Source: Phoronis australis
Lineage: Eukaryota; Phoronida; Phoronidae
Direction: 5' to 3'
DNA length: 62,000 nt
Assembly: GCA_002633005.1 (NCBI GenBank)
Contig: NMRA01000344.1
Span: 10,013-72,012 of the forward strand
Every line of letters begins with the position of its first letter. Within the stretch, counting starts at the first letter, position 1. The notes under the pieces are model-generated. The model did not search any database. It was not told the DNA's origin and was given only the letters and a program-made list of their open reading frames with translations. Shown piece by piece: positions 1 through 12,300 of this stretch. The position numbers were made by a program, and so were the translations under genes.

Positions 1-29
1 GTGCTTGCGTTATGCCGCAATCTCTACAC

Positions 30-1660
30 GTCTATCAGAGCGTCCGTCCGTCCTATCGTCCGTCCGGCGTCCGCTGCTCTTTTGCCAAAACTCTTTGATG
101 TATGTTTGCACATATGGTCCCTTCATGGTGAGCGAATTTTCGGACTGATCCAACTACTGGCATCTTTGCGACTGGTGTGTCCCTAGTGACAATTCTGATT
201 TTTTTTTCTGTTACCTCTGTACCTTTAAAGCTCATCAACGGATTTTTAAAAGCATTAAGGAATACGTACCTATTAGTATTAGTGAGATGACGTAACTATC
301 CGTGTTTGGATGGATTAGAAGTTTTTTGCGCCAACCAGTGGTCATTTTTACTGTTTTCGAGTCTGTTTTTGGCGCCTGCTCTATCAACAAAACCAATCCA
401 AGACATATAATGTTCCTACTGTGAAGAGGACGGTTCCCGTGGCTGTATCTCATTGACCCTCGCAGCGTAGCATCTGTATTAAGCTTGGCAAGGGTATATT
501 TATTTGAATTTGGCGACTTTCGCAAGTATCGACGAACGCTATGCCCCTACTTTTTCTCTGTTTCTTTGAAGTTCCTGGACGGACTTTTATGAAATTTGCT
601 GAACATCTTTCTATTAACACGATGACATGTTCGCGTTGACGAATAGATTCAACGTATTTTGTGCCATCTAGTGACCATTTTTAGTGTTTTCTAGTGTTCC
701 CGTCTATCAACCAAACCCGTATTTTAAGGATCATTTTGAAAAAAGGCGTTTACGTTTGTACGACTCGTGGTTATTTTTGAACAACTCTGCGGCACCTGCT
801 AGGGCCAGTTTTTGCTTCTATGGCTGTATTTCCCGTACCCTCTGCAGGAGCTACACTTCAATAATTTAAACATATGGCAAGTGTATTTACATGAAGTTAA
901 CAACGGACGACAACTGTGATTTCCAGACGTGTTCAACTACTGGGCACCCCTAGTGGCACTTTGTGCCCCTTTTGGCCCTTACCCTTTGCAAGATCTTTGT
1001 AAAATTTAGCTGATGTGTTCTTGTGGAGATGGCAACATACGACGACAAGTTTCAGACCAATCCAACGACATCCGTGCTCCCTAGTAGGCCTAGTAATTTT
1101 ATTTTTAACGATTTTTTACGTTTTCTTCTGTAACTTCAGAGCTCCTAGATGAGTTTTCATGGAATTTGGCAAATTCCACCATAAAGACAGCAGTACCTTT
1201 CCTTTATGCGATGGATTCGACGTATTTTGCGCCACTTAGTGATCATTTTGTTTGTTTTTAATCCGTCTTTTGCCGTCTTCTGCATCTGCCAAAATGCGCA
1301 GATGGTCATTATGAAATTTTGTATATGAGTTCCTACTCCCAAGAAGTTGATTGACGTCGGTTTCCAAATGGATCCAACTACTGCAGTGCCTTCTAGTGGC
1401 ATTCGTTCGCATCTACAGGTGTATTTCCTAAGCCATTTTTGAGATGTTTTTTGAAATTATGCAATTGTATTCCTATTAACTTGTGGCTCAGAACAGTAAT
1501 ATGTTACTTTTTTACGTTCGCCTTTGTATATTTGGAGTTCTTTTATGTTTTTTTAGGAAATTTGGCAAATAGTTTTGGGAGACGACACCTTCACGTTTTT
1601 GGTGGGTTTCAATATTTCCTGTGCTTTCTAATGGTCAGTTTTTGCATGATACAAATACAC
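30..1660 (+). repeat. CCGTCCGT-headed dispersed repeat, copy 1
   Basis: The stretch begins with short CCGT repeats and the phrase 'gctgctctttTgccaaaa', then runs through blocks spaced about 150-160 bases apart. Each block holds a CCTAGTGGC-like core followed by a T-rich run and phrases such as 'catgaaatttggc' or 'aggatctttac'. Related copies lie near 9.0 and 17.8-19.3 kb on this strand and near 43.8 and 45-46.2 kb on the other. No protein-coding capacity is visible. The right boundary is approximate because similarity fades. Confidence 0.7.
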
Positions 1661-2037
1661 GTCCCTAGAAACAACACAGTTTACAGTGCGGTCATGAGTG
1701 CAGAAAACCCTCATCTGCAAATTTTAGATAATATACGTAGCAGTTGAGCAACATATAAATTTACTATTAAAATTATTTTTGTAAATGACATTTTATTCTG
1801 AATTTGTACTGATGAATTTTGTTGTACCAAACACCACCAAAGTTCTAATCAATGTATGAAAAATTAAGATGTATACTTTTATGAATGTCTACCCAAATTC
1901 CTCACAGTGACTGTTTGTGATCGACATTCTAAAACTTTGAATATAACTATTTACCTGCAAAAGTTATCCAGTGCCTCCACTGAGTCATGTTGTGGCCACG
2001 ATATTGTTCTTCATGAAGGCGTTTACGTACTTTGTAC

Positions 2038-2060
2038 GTGTGTGTGTGTGTGTGTGTGTG
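2038..2060. repeat. (TG)n microsatellite
   Basis: About eleven uninterrupted TG dinucleotides. Confidence 0.9.
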
Positions 2061-3356
2061 AAATCGTGAATTTACTTTAAGCAGCAAATCCAATATAATT
2101 GCTTAAATAGTGAGTCTCGCATATCAAAACTGCAATCACGTTATGTTGGCATTGATGAGCCTGAATGTACTGGAAAAGGTCCAACTTAAAAGAAAAGTGG
2201 TTTCTTCTTAAGACTGGAAAATACACAATTTTCTTTGTGATGTGCATATTTCAGCTAGTTATGCCACTATGTTTCAGGGGAAAATAACAAAAATATATTG
2301 ATACTGGCCGGCTAAATATAGGTCCAATGTGTAATTTCTAACAAAATGACAATAGTACAATAGAGGCAAAGTTACAAACATATATCTTTATTTATTAGTT
2401 ACAATTAATTCAACAGAAGGAAAAAATATATTTTTAAGTTCTGTTGGGAATTTCAGGGTCACGTCTCTACAAATAATTATTTTACAGAAGGTAACAGATG
2501 GGTACCTTAATTACAAGATGCATTGTATAACATACTCACTTACGATACCAAATGTAAGTTTTTGGATACTAAGTAGCACAGATTAGTGTAGCTCCAAATG
2601 GGTACATAATACCAAATGGGTATTGGCTGATTACCTTTCAAGTGAGTCGAGCAAAACGATAAATTTAATGCTAAGTACCAAGTGGGTAAACACAGCCAAA
2701 TGGGCAAATATCACGGTACACCAAACAGTCAAAGGGGTTATAACAACCTGACGAAGAAGTTCCCAGACAAGCTGAGTGATATTGTAAGGAACTCGCTGTT
2801 GCGGCTCAGTTTCTTCTTCAACTTCCGGCTGCCCCAGCTTCAACAAACATTATATCCGCTCGTAAGTTTTCCCAATTAAACAATTTCATGCTTATTATAT
2901 TGATGGTCTCTTACGTTTCTTCTATAGCTTAAAGTCCTACAGCCAATCCGTCAAGGAGCCTTGTGTACCTGTTGGCAACAGCGGCTTATTTCCCAAACTA
3001 GAATTGTCAGCATTGTGAATGCTTATTCGCAATAGCGGAGTTGCAACCGTATCGGTTTAACGATTGGGTATGTCAGTCGAACAGTCAACACCCCATCGAA
3101 GGAGACGAAAGATCTCCAAAGATTTAGGGCATCACAAAGGTAATCCAGCAGACCTGTTTTAATTTTAATATCATCCAAAAACGTTCTCAATTCTTTAAGA
3201 CGCCCAATTTTCTGAGACACTTGCGAACAACTGAACCCTACGCTTATGTCACAGGTAATGACAACATTGCTATTAAAAGAAAGAAAAACATCCTCTTTAA
3301 TTCGTTATCTGTTCAAACCCAAGGAACCAACTCTCGTCATAACGGTAATAAAGAAC
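2061..3356. other. No gene recognised
   Basis: AT-rich sequence. At 2500-2710 the words AAATGGGTA and ACCAAGTGGGTA recur several times without forming a regular array. Short open frames here have no recognisable family motif. Confidence 0.5.
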
Positions 3357-5184
3357 TACTCAATTGGGTCAAAAATGTTATCCCTGTTTTTCAAAAATAT
3401 GTGGTGACTGTTCTACAGTTTCACATAAAATTAAATAATTACTATTTTCAGAAACCAAGGGTGTATATAATAAGTATTGCATAAAACTGTGTCTTTATTT
3501 TTTATTCTTAGCCATAACAATTTTTTAAACGTAAAACTTGTCTGCAAAATATACAAGTTTTTTGAGACAACTTCAAACCTTTGTTACCAATTTTCAAGCC
3601 TTTTTAATTTTAAACTCCGATTACAGGTTAATGGGTCTGTCAAGCATACTTCTAGTCTAAGGTTGAGTGGGCTACAATAACTAGAGGGAGCGCGTGTACT
3701 AGCGGTGATAGATTAACAGCCTCGATTTCGCGAGCCCTTTAAATACATAGTGAAATGGCTTGCAGCCGTGCCAACTGAATCTGAGGTTGCGTGAAAGGGG
3801 TGCTTCTATGACAGGAAGTAAGCACGACCTTACACAAAGGTAAGGTTTGTGATTATTTTAACGATTCCATGATTATTCTACCGATGCCTGTTAACTGAGG
3901 TACTCGCCGATGTCGACTTCGCGGCAGTCGGTTATCTTTGTTTGTTGTGATCTGTGATACAATAATTGACGTAGCAATCGGGATCTTTTCGTACATCAAA
4001 TCATTATTTTTATTTGGAATGATTTCTAACAGTTTATCATTGACAGTTACATCAATCAATGCTGAATGTTTATGCTGTCACCTCGATACAGGTTAATGAG
4101 TTAAGATTACAATCCAAGCCCAATGGCAAAGGGTACATGACAAATATCCATTGCATTAGACAATTTGTTTACTCCCTATCATATGTCTTCTGGAAATCTA
4201 TTACACGTTGAAATGGAAATCTATCACGTCTGTTTTCACGTAACCTTTGGTTTTTAGATTTGAGGGCTTGTACCGTGCAGAGGAGATATGGATCGTTTCT
4301 GCACCGTCCCTGAATGGACAAAAATTGGTTTTTAGCATTTGACTGTAGCTAACCAACAAGATCTTCCCATCCAGTGCAGATCGGTAGTCAAAGCCTACTT
4401 TCAATATTGGAGACAACGAACAAAGCCTTTGAAAAGGAACAGCTATTTTTAAAGAAAGGTATGTAGGTCATTTTGTTAATTTACTTATTCAGGTCCTTAG
4501 CGGGGGATAGGCATGGGGAGTTGGGGTTGAAATATTTGGTACATCTGAATGTGTGGAAATAACAGGTAATAGATATTTGGGGAAAATAGCATGGTGAGAT
4601 AATCCTTGACCTTCATGAATTCCCTTCAAGTTGATCTCATGAAAGTGTTTTGCTATTTGTGTCAATTGTAAACCCGCGAAAATATATTACATTTTCTGAA
4701 TTCACAGTGACTGAATAGTCATAACTCATGCCTTGAAATATTGCAAGTCGTTATAAATTCAAATGACTGCCATTTTTGTGAAAATTGCATTTTTGAGGGT
4801 GCCTTACGATTTGTAATTACTTTTAAACAACAGAAAGATTATCCATCATTTTTCAATGACCCAAGTCGGTTCACTCAACCTTAGACTAGAAGTATGCTTG
4901 ACAGACCCATGGACCTGTAATCGGAGTTTAATATTACAAAGGCTTGAAAATGGGTAACAAATGTTTGAAGTTGTCTCAAAAACTTGTATATTTTGCAGAC
5001 AAGTGATGCGTTTACAAATTGTTATGGCTAGGAATAAAAAATAATGACACAGTTTTATGCAATACTTATTATATACACCCTTGGTTTCTGAGAATAGTAA
5101 TTATTTAATTTTATGTGAAACTGTATAACAGTCATCATATATTTTTGAAAAACAAGGATAATATTTTTGACCCAATCTGGAGTA
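3357..5184. mobile_element. Foldback element with 313-base inverted arms
   Basis: Bases 3357-3669 reappear as the reverse complement at 4872-5184 with only scattered differences. Both arms are about 313 bases, and their outer ends are TACTC-AATTGGGTC and GACCCAATCTGGAGTA. The 1.2 kb between them has no recognisable coding sequence. Long terminal inverted arms around a non-coding centre are typical of foldback or non-autonomous DNA transposons; I see no clear target duplication. Confidence 0.7.
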
Positions 5185-6635
5185 CTTAATTATTCATAGG
5201 TCAATATTTGTTCCAGGTTCGGTGACATTTTAAGGCCACTTCAAGCTGTATCATAGACAAGCTTTGTTACTCCGTTCTCTTCCCACAGCACTTCCACACA
5301 CCAGCAGTGTTGCATGGCATAATGTACAAGTCAGTGGCCCTGGAGAAATGTGAATCGCACTACTAAGTTACCATAAGACAATGTGCCAGTGGACTTTCTG
5401 TATATTCAAACGAACTATATCTGACTGCTAAACAAGTAAGCCTTGTTGATGAGGATGCCCTTTCATAGGCAATGAGTCATGTGTGTACAATAGCTTATTT
5501 CCTTTCCTGGAAGAAACATGAGGCACTGAAACTAAAGAAGACCTAGTGACACTCTGGTCTAGTTCAGGGTCTGATTTTGGACTCAAAACGATTCAAGTGG
5601 TATGCTGCTGTGTTTACCTTCAAGGGTCTAATTGTGGATGTTACTGAGGCTGAATAAGGTTACATGAAAGAAAGCCACGTGTCGAAACTGGACCTTTTTT
5701 ACAAGCACTTCTATAGGCCATTGAAACTAGATACCAGTGAAATGAAAGCCAAAAGCTGAGTGGCATTAAATTTTCTTTTCAGAAGAAAGGCTTTATACTA
5801 TTGGTAAAAAATTTGGTACACATTATGGGGAAATGATATTCAGTGACTGCATCGATTGTCTTATTGTACGTTTTCAATTGTGAGTTAGCTGGATAAGAAT
5901 CTGCTATGCACAAGATTCGAGAATAAACAATTATCAGTGTATTTAAAAACAAATGGCAAACTGAAAAAGCACAGAAAGAAACAACATTGCGACGGAGTCC
6001 ATAATCAGGCATATCAAGTGCTGAATTTCTGAATCACGTTTAGTTCTCTCAGGTTATTGCTGAAGGATTGCATTTCACTTTGTCCAAAGGTAAAATAGAT
6101 GGTCAGGCAGTTGCTTCCAGTTGTTTTCTCTCACCTGTAGCAGAATAGTCGGAGAAGTATTAGCAAATTGTAAAAGAAAAGACAAGACAAAACTACTTTG
6201 TAAGGCAGAACATACTTGACGTTTCATCTTCATGTTTCTGTGTAGAAACTAATAACCTTTGTACCCAAGTCTTATTTAATATTTGAATTAAAATATGTGA
6301 AACCGGCTAAAAGTGATTTAACAATGTGTACTTTTCATGACACTTAAAATAGGCTTCTGATCTCAACAAGAAAAATTCATTCTAGGCGTCAATTTGTTTC
6401 CAGTGCAATGTTACGACATTTACTCACTACTGTGCATCACGTACCATACACCTCTTATTTTGGGACCACTCCCACCCAGGACAATATGAATATGTGCTGC
6501 TAGCCTACCCGGCATCGGGTGAGTTTCCTAAAAGAAACACTTAGTTCCACTCAATAAACCTGTTATTCAGTGAGGTAACTGGTGGGGATAACATCACCGA
6601 ACGATGTTGATAGAAACTGATTGCTAAAAACTTAC
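5185..6635. other. No gene recognised
   Basis: AT-rich unique-looking sequence with only short open frames lacking recognisable motifs. I see no clear repeat boundaries. Confidence 0.5.
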
Positions 6636-6761
6636 CAAGTAATGTTGTGTTGTCTCCGAATGGAACTGCATAGTCATAGAGCACACACGGGGCTTCAGCA
6701 TCCACACACTTTTTGTCAGTTAGTTGACCCTTTGGACCGCAATTGTCCACGAATATAGCAA
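6636..6761 (-). CDS. Possible exon, cysteine-containing extracellular segment
   Basis: On the minus strand an open frame reads DNCGPKGQLTDKKC followed by APCVLYDYAVPFGDN and ends at a good donor (CTTG then GTAAGT). The most likely acceptor is the AG before 6761, but its polypyrimidine tract is poor. With that start the exon is 126 bases and phase 1-1, the same class as the thrombospondin exon at 19491-19667 upstream on the same strand. I do not recognise the domain. It could be chance coding sequence. Confidence 0.3.
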
Positions 6762-7317
6762 CTTAAGGTCTTTTGGGAATTTGTGGCCACCTGTCGAAGA
6801 CTTGCACCAAGGAAATTAGCAGTAATAAGGCTTAGCGCGACGACGTATTTTGATAACAATTCCATCTTTTACCAGTTGTTTACATGCAGACAGACACGCA
6901 TGCGCAATTCAATCACCACTAGTACAGCAGCGACACCGCGAGAATTCTCCGAATAGACCCATTCTTTTAATTATCGACTGGAATATCTTTTTAGGAAACA
7001 CACTCAACAGTTGTAACCATGATACAGTTCGGCAAGTCGTCTACAAAATCAACTTAGTTTTGCAAAACATGCAGGGAAAATTGTGTCATATAAGAACTCA
7101 TCCTGGATCTTATGGAAATTGTTTTTCGATCATAGGCTAATTTGCAAATGGGAATTTATAAATCTTGTTGCTCGTTGGAAACGAAACTGTGTGACATAAA
7201 AATTGGAATTCAAATACGTCATCCAAGGCTTCTTTAAGACGCATGCAGTTGCCCTCGATCTCAAACATTTTACACCAAAAACACAATTTTTTTCTTTGCA
7301 CAATTTTTCTTTTTTTT

Positions 7318-7318
7318 N
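7318..7318. other. Single n, probable assembly join
   Basis: An isolated undetermined base in a T-run just before the minisatellite. Confidence 0.6.
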
Positions 7319-7344
7319 TCCAACCTGTTGTCTTTGCTTATCAA

Positions 7345-8215
7345 CTATAAATCAACAAAAATTGTGGGATGGCACGGTCCCGACATCCCATTTGCCGATT
7401 AGAAATAAACAATGATTCTGGGGTGGCACGGCCCTGACACACCCTTGACCAACTATAAATCAACAATGATCGTGGAATGACACGGTCATGACACCCCTTT
7501 CATGAACTATAAAGCAACAATGATTGTTGGATGGCACGTTGCCGACACTCCTTTGACCAACTATGAATCAACAATGATTGAGGATGACACGGTCTTGACA
7601 CCCCTTTGATCAACAAGAAATCAACAAGGATTATGGGATGACACAGTCCCGACACCCCGTCTGCGCCCAGCTATAAATAAAGAATGGTTGTTGGACAGCA
7701 CGGTCCTTACCTCCTTTGACCGACTAGAAACCCATTACAATTGTGTAATGACACGGTCCCGACACCTCGTCTTTGCCCAACTATAAATCTACAATGGTTA
7801 ATTGAAAACGCAGTCCTCAAACCCATTTGACCATCTAGAAGTCAAGAATGATTGTGGGATGACACGGTTCCGACACCCCTTTGACCAACTACAAATCAAC
7901 AATGAGTGCAGATGACAGGGTCCCGGCACCCCTTTGACCGAAACAATAAATCAAACGTGATTGTGGGATGACAGGGTCCCGACACCGGTTTGAGCATTTA
8001 TAAATCAACAATTATTGTGGGATGAGACAGTTCCGGCACCCCTTTGATCAACAATAAATCAACAATCGTTGTGGAATGACACGGTCCCCGACATCACTTT
8101 GACCTACTACAAATCACCAATTATTGTTGGATGAGACGGACTCGACACCCCTTTGACCAACTATAAGTCAACAATGACTGTAGGATAACAAGGCCCCGAC
8201 ACCTCTTAGGCGTTA
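7345..8215. repeat. Minisatellite, 54-58 base unit, about 16 copies
   Basis: A degenerate unit recurs in direct orientation. Its parts are CTATAAATCAACAATGATTG, then TGGGATGACACGGTCCCGAC, then ACCCCTTTGACCAA. Unit starts fall near 7350, 7402, 7457, 7510, 7563, 7616 and so on to 8163. The most conserved part is ACACGGTCCCGACACCCCTTTGA. Unit length varies slightly, so no frame is kept open and coding is unlikely. Confidence 0.9.
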
Positions 8216-8989
8216 CACCTTGTTGGCATTTCAAAATGAGGATGAATTATACGCATGTTTTTGGAGCCAGTCACAATGAAAAAAGATAACATTTTGTCAC
8301 CATTAAAAGGTCATAACCCACCTCGTTTGGCCAAACTAACGCAAAGTGTGTAAAAAATTGAATCAATTACTGGACTTACGGATTGAGTTGGCTACGTGTG
8401 TCCTCCTTTCGAAGACTTCATCAGGCCACTGAGGTGTCACGTGACTCGTCATGTGATCCACAGCAAAGCGACATGATAAGAGGATGACAGTGTTTCCCAA
8501 GATAGACACATGCACAACTAACACACTACAGTATGTGTCACTTGCCGGTGCAACTTGTTCGTGTATGTGCTCAACTCCGCAGTCTTTTGTCTATCGTGTT
8601 TCGTGCTTTAATTCTGAAAATAAAAATATTAAATTTTAAAATCAGTTGCGTTTCAGGATCAAGGCAGCGTTGGAAGTGCAGTCGTGAAGAAGCAGACATT
8701 GACGCTACGTTACAATAGACCTTATATACCTGCATTACAATAGACCTCAGGGTATCTTGAATGTACCACTGTACATTACAGTAGGTTTCACAGCAGTATC
8801 ATGAGTCCAAATCAACAAGTGTTTCATTTGTACTTTTATCAGCAATAGTAAAACAGTAATCAATGGATGCAACCACCCAAAAACGCAATACACAATAATA
8901 CACATGTACAGACCCACACATGCGCGTGCATACAGGCACAAGCCAGGGCACACACACGCGTACTTCCGGCTTCCACCGTCCACTGAGCA
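8216..8989. other. No gene recognised
   Basis: Unassigned sequence. A CA-rich patch at 8890-8960 produces low-complexity open frames on the minus strand that I do not accept as genes. Confidence 0.5.
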
Positions 8990-9330
8990 CGGTGTTTGCT
9001 AATCACTTGACGGATGTTCGTGAAATTTTGCAAGACGCGTTGTTATGGTACTTGGGACGGCAAGAGCGCGATTTCAGATCAGTTCGAGATGCCTAGTGAC
9101 AATTAGCCTCAGTATCTACCGAGCTCCTGGGCCGACTTTCATGAACTTTTGGTGAATGCGTTTTCATTATAGAGTCAACACCTTACAATTTCCAGACAGA
9201 TTCTACGTAGACTGGGACTCCAGTTGCCATTTTATGCCCCTACATATAAATGTGTGGTCGCATATTGTCGTCGTACCATCCGGGTGTCCGGTTGTCCTCT
9301 CGAAATCTCACCCAAAGTAATCGGATCTTT
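8990..9330 (+). repeat. CCGTCCGT-family dispersed repeat, short diverged copy
   Basis: Phrases such as 'gatgttcgtgaaattttgca', 'ggacggcaagagcg' and 'tgcctagtgacaatt' match the family at 17.8 kb. The second half (9250-9370) has a different head, 'ccatccgggtgtccgg', and may be a related subfamily. Confidence 0.55.
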
Positions 9331-12300
9331 ATAAAGTTTGGTACAGGTGTGCCAAGCATGGTCTACAACAATTAGGAACTGCCAGTTTTTTGCAAGACAA
9401 AATAATCAACACTTACCTGCGAACAGAGAAGTAAGTGGCCCATATCAATCTTTGACGAAACGCGGATTTATTGCCACTTGACAAAAACCTTGATTTGAAG
9501 TAAAACAGATCTTTCTCGCGATGTCAGTACTGGCCACAGTCCTCTGTTTTGTGGCTCACTTTTTAAAATGCACTAACGTACCCACAATGTATTATAAATT
9601 AGCATAGCGTCAATGCTTTAAAGTAATTTATTTCAAATTGAAACGATCGCGATGCCGTAAGTGAGGTCTATTTTATACATACTAAAACCCAATTTGCAAC
9701 ATTTTTTCTTCAGCAAAGTTTGGAGTCAGGAAAAACAGATATGTTTCAATATGTCTATGAAAATTTGTTCCATCAAAAATAGCACATCTTCCTGGTGGAT
9801 CAAATGGCGCTGATGGCAATGACCAGTAATAGAACAGCGGTATGGAGATGGTCACTAATTATTGACGAAGCTCCATCTTTAATCTCTTGGGTGTTGTCGT
9901 TGGGTGCACCTAAAAATAAACGTGCGGATTTATAAACTGTGTCCTTACAACGGCTCAACAAGTAGCCTTAATAAACACAGCTCCAGACCGACAGCACATG
10001 CAAGTAAATTATTTGAAAGGAACTCCTCACTACAGAGCAGTCGAAATAATCAACCTGGGGAACTCGAGCGAGGCCACGTGACATCTTCAGCGAGCACTTC
10101 GAAATTTAATGTCAGTGTTATTGCCAATATCATTTTCCGGTAGCGACTTCATCGTTAAATTTGGAATCCGCTTCGTCAAACATCGCCGCCTCAATTGCAA
10201 GATTTTGGTAGATCCTAAATGATATGGTAAATCCGTCCCTGGCGCCGTTTCACAAGATCGCTATGTTTCTTATACACTCTGGTTTTATTTGTATCATATG
10301 GAGCAAATAAAGCAAGACGGGATATCAACTCGAAGATTTTCGTCTGGCCTTCGACGCACCTTCGCCGTACTCTTTGATAGATTACTTTCTTTGAAATGCG
10401 TTCTACAGGTATTGAAGAATAAGGGATGAATACATAAATACAGTGGCGTGTACAGATGTACTAGGAAAACACAGGAGGTAGGTTTTATCAAAGTTAGTCA
10501 GTCTGATAGGAGCCAAGACGTTCGGTTATGGTCCCTTGAGCAATGGTGCAAGAAAGGTTCCAGCAAACCCGATGCTCTTAGACTTACCATCTTGCTGTGA
10601 ACCTATCCAGGTCCCAGGTATTCAGCATACGCGTTAGGAGTAGAAACACCGCAGAAAAAGACCTAATTGGTATCTTTACATCATTTTTGGTTTTGTGTGT
10701 TTCATTTGACTCATATTACACAATCGCGCTGCGGTGTTCATGATATCTGAGATCCTAGAAAGGGAGACAGTCCACCTTCCGAAATCCCATTGTACGGCCA
10801 CTGGCGGACATTGTTGTTTCATGGACCGTAGCTGCCGTGTACGCAATAAACAAATATGGCAATATATGACGGCTCCCGTCAGTAGAAAAGCAATGGTGCT
10901 TTTTGCAATCCCTACGGCAGCAGCAACAGTTAATTGAAAATTCGTGACTTAGGCTTTTTTTTGCTTCCCCATTGATTCAAATAAGTCCACGATTGAAACA
11001 GGATATTTCTGCGTGAAACTGTTGCCAGTCAGCCAGCGGTGGAGTGGGTGATTTGAACTTAATTTTTATTCTTGTTATATTATCATATATTTGTTTTTAT
11101 GTATTCTTCAGTTTTATTTATTATTATTATTTATGTAGTTTTATTTATTTACTTATTCATTGTTTTTATTTATTCGCTGTTACTCATTTGAATTAGTTCT
11201 TGTGATCCCATGCAGTCAACATTCTGGCTGACGTTGGTCAATAATCTATATCATATGTTGATGGTATGGACTTCAGTGCATAATAAATATTAATTGTATT
11301 GTTTGGTAACCTGCTTGATAATTTGCAATAGGAACTGTCGAAGGAAGTGTTCTTTTAAAAGCATATCGAGCCTTACATCGGTGTGTACTTCGGTAATATG
11401 TGTATTACCTTGGAAACCCAGTTACACTCAGTGACGATGTTTGTTTAGTCAAAAAATAAGGCGTCCTTGTGTTATTTATTTTGAAGTTGGCCTGCTGACG
11501 TAGGCTGAATATACCTTTAACTAACTGCTGACGGTTGATTTAAAAAAATGTGAATGATTTAGGAGAGCTGGAAAGCATCGTCAAAAACTACACTAAATGG
11601 ATTGTGTATCCAATAGGCATATTGGGTGTTTGATGGGTACATACAAGGAAGGTTTACTGGACTGCAGGCAGGATTTCCATCTCTTGCCTCCAGTTTTATT
11701 CACCACAACCCACCCCAACTCGCTACTCGTTTCAGGCACACACACCCGCTAGGTGTCGCCACGGTCCATGCCACAATAACGGCGGCGGCCAAAATGAATA
11801 GTCTTGTCAACGACCTTCATGAGAGGTCATCGATGGGGTGCGCGAGATGACTCATATGAAGTGTGAATTCGCTAAGACAAGGACGCTGCGACAAGGTCAC
11901 TACAGATCGCAATTCGCCCTGGAGGCCGTGAACGTGACAGCACGGAATGAAATCGATTCTGTTCTAAATAATGGTAAAAATAGTTTCATTGGAATATCCA
12001 TTACTGGTGGAGGTACGTGATCCACTTAGTAATAATTATTTTACAATGAATTTAGGTGCAAAAAGTTGGGCAGCCAGAGAACCTTAATAGGTACAGCGAT
12101 TACGTAATTTTTTGTAACTTATCACACGAATTATTATACAAACATACGCACCACGGTCTGGTACAAGAAAATAGTCATCAGTCACAATAAATGACCTTAT
12201 AACGCCTATACACACTCTCCTTTTTATCTCTGGAAACGGAACTTGCGACGCACCTATTATTTTCGGGAAAAACTTCGAACATAAAATGTATTAATCTAAC

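Noticed and set aside
8747-8990. Minus-strand cysteine-containing ORFs near 8.8-8.99 kb
   Set aside because: They arise from a CA-rich low-complexity patch and have no domain pattern.
9990-10190. Possible fifth THAP/acidic pair (IFSEHFE on plus, MFDEADSKFNDEV on minus)
   Set aside because: Only one short THAP-like string is seen, with the key Cys replaced by Phe, and no PYxFxP motif, so it is too weak.
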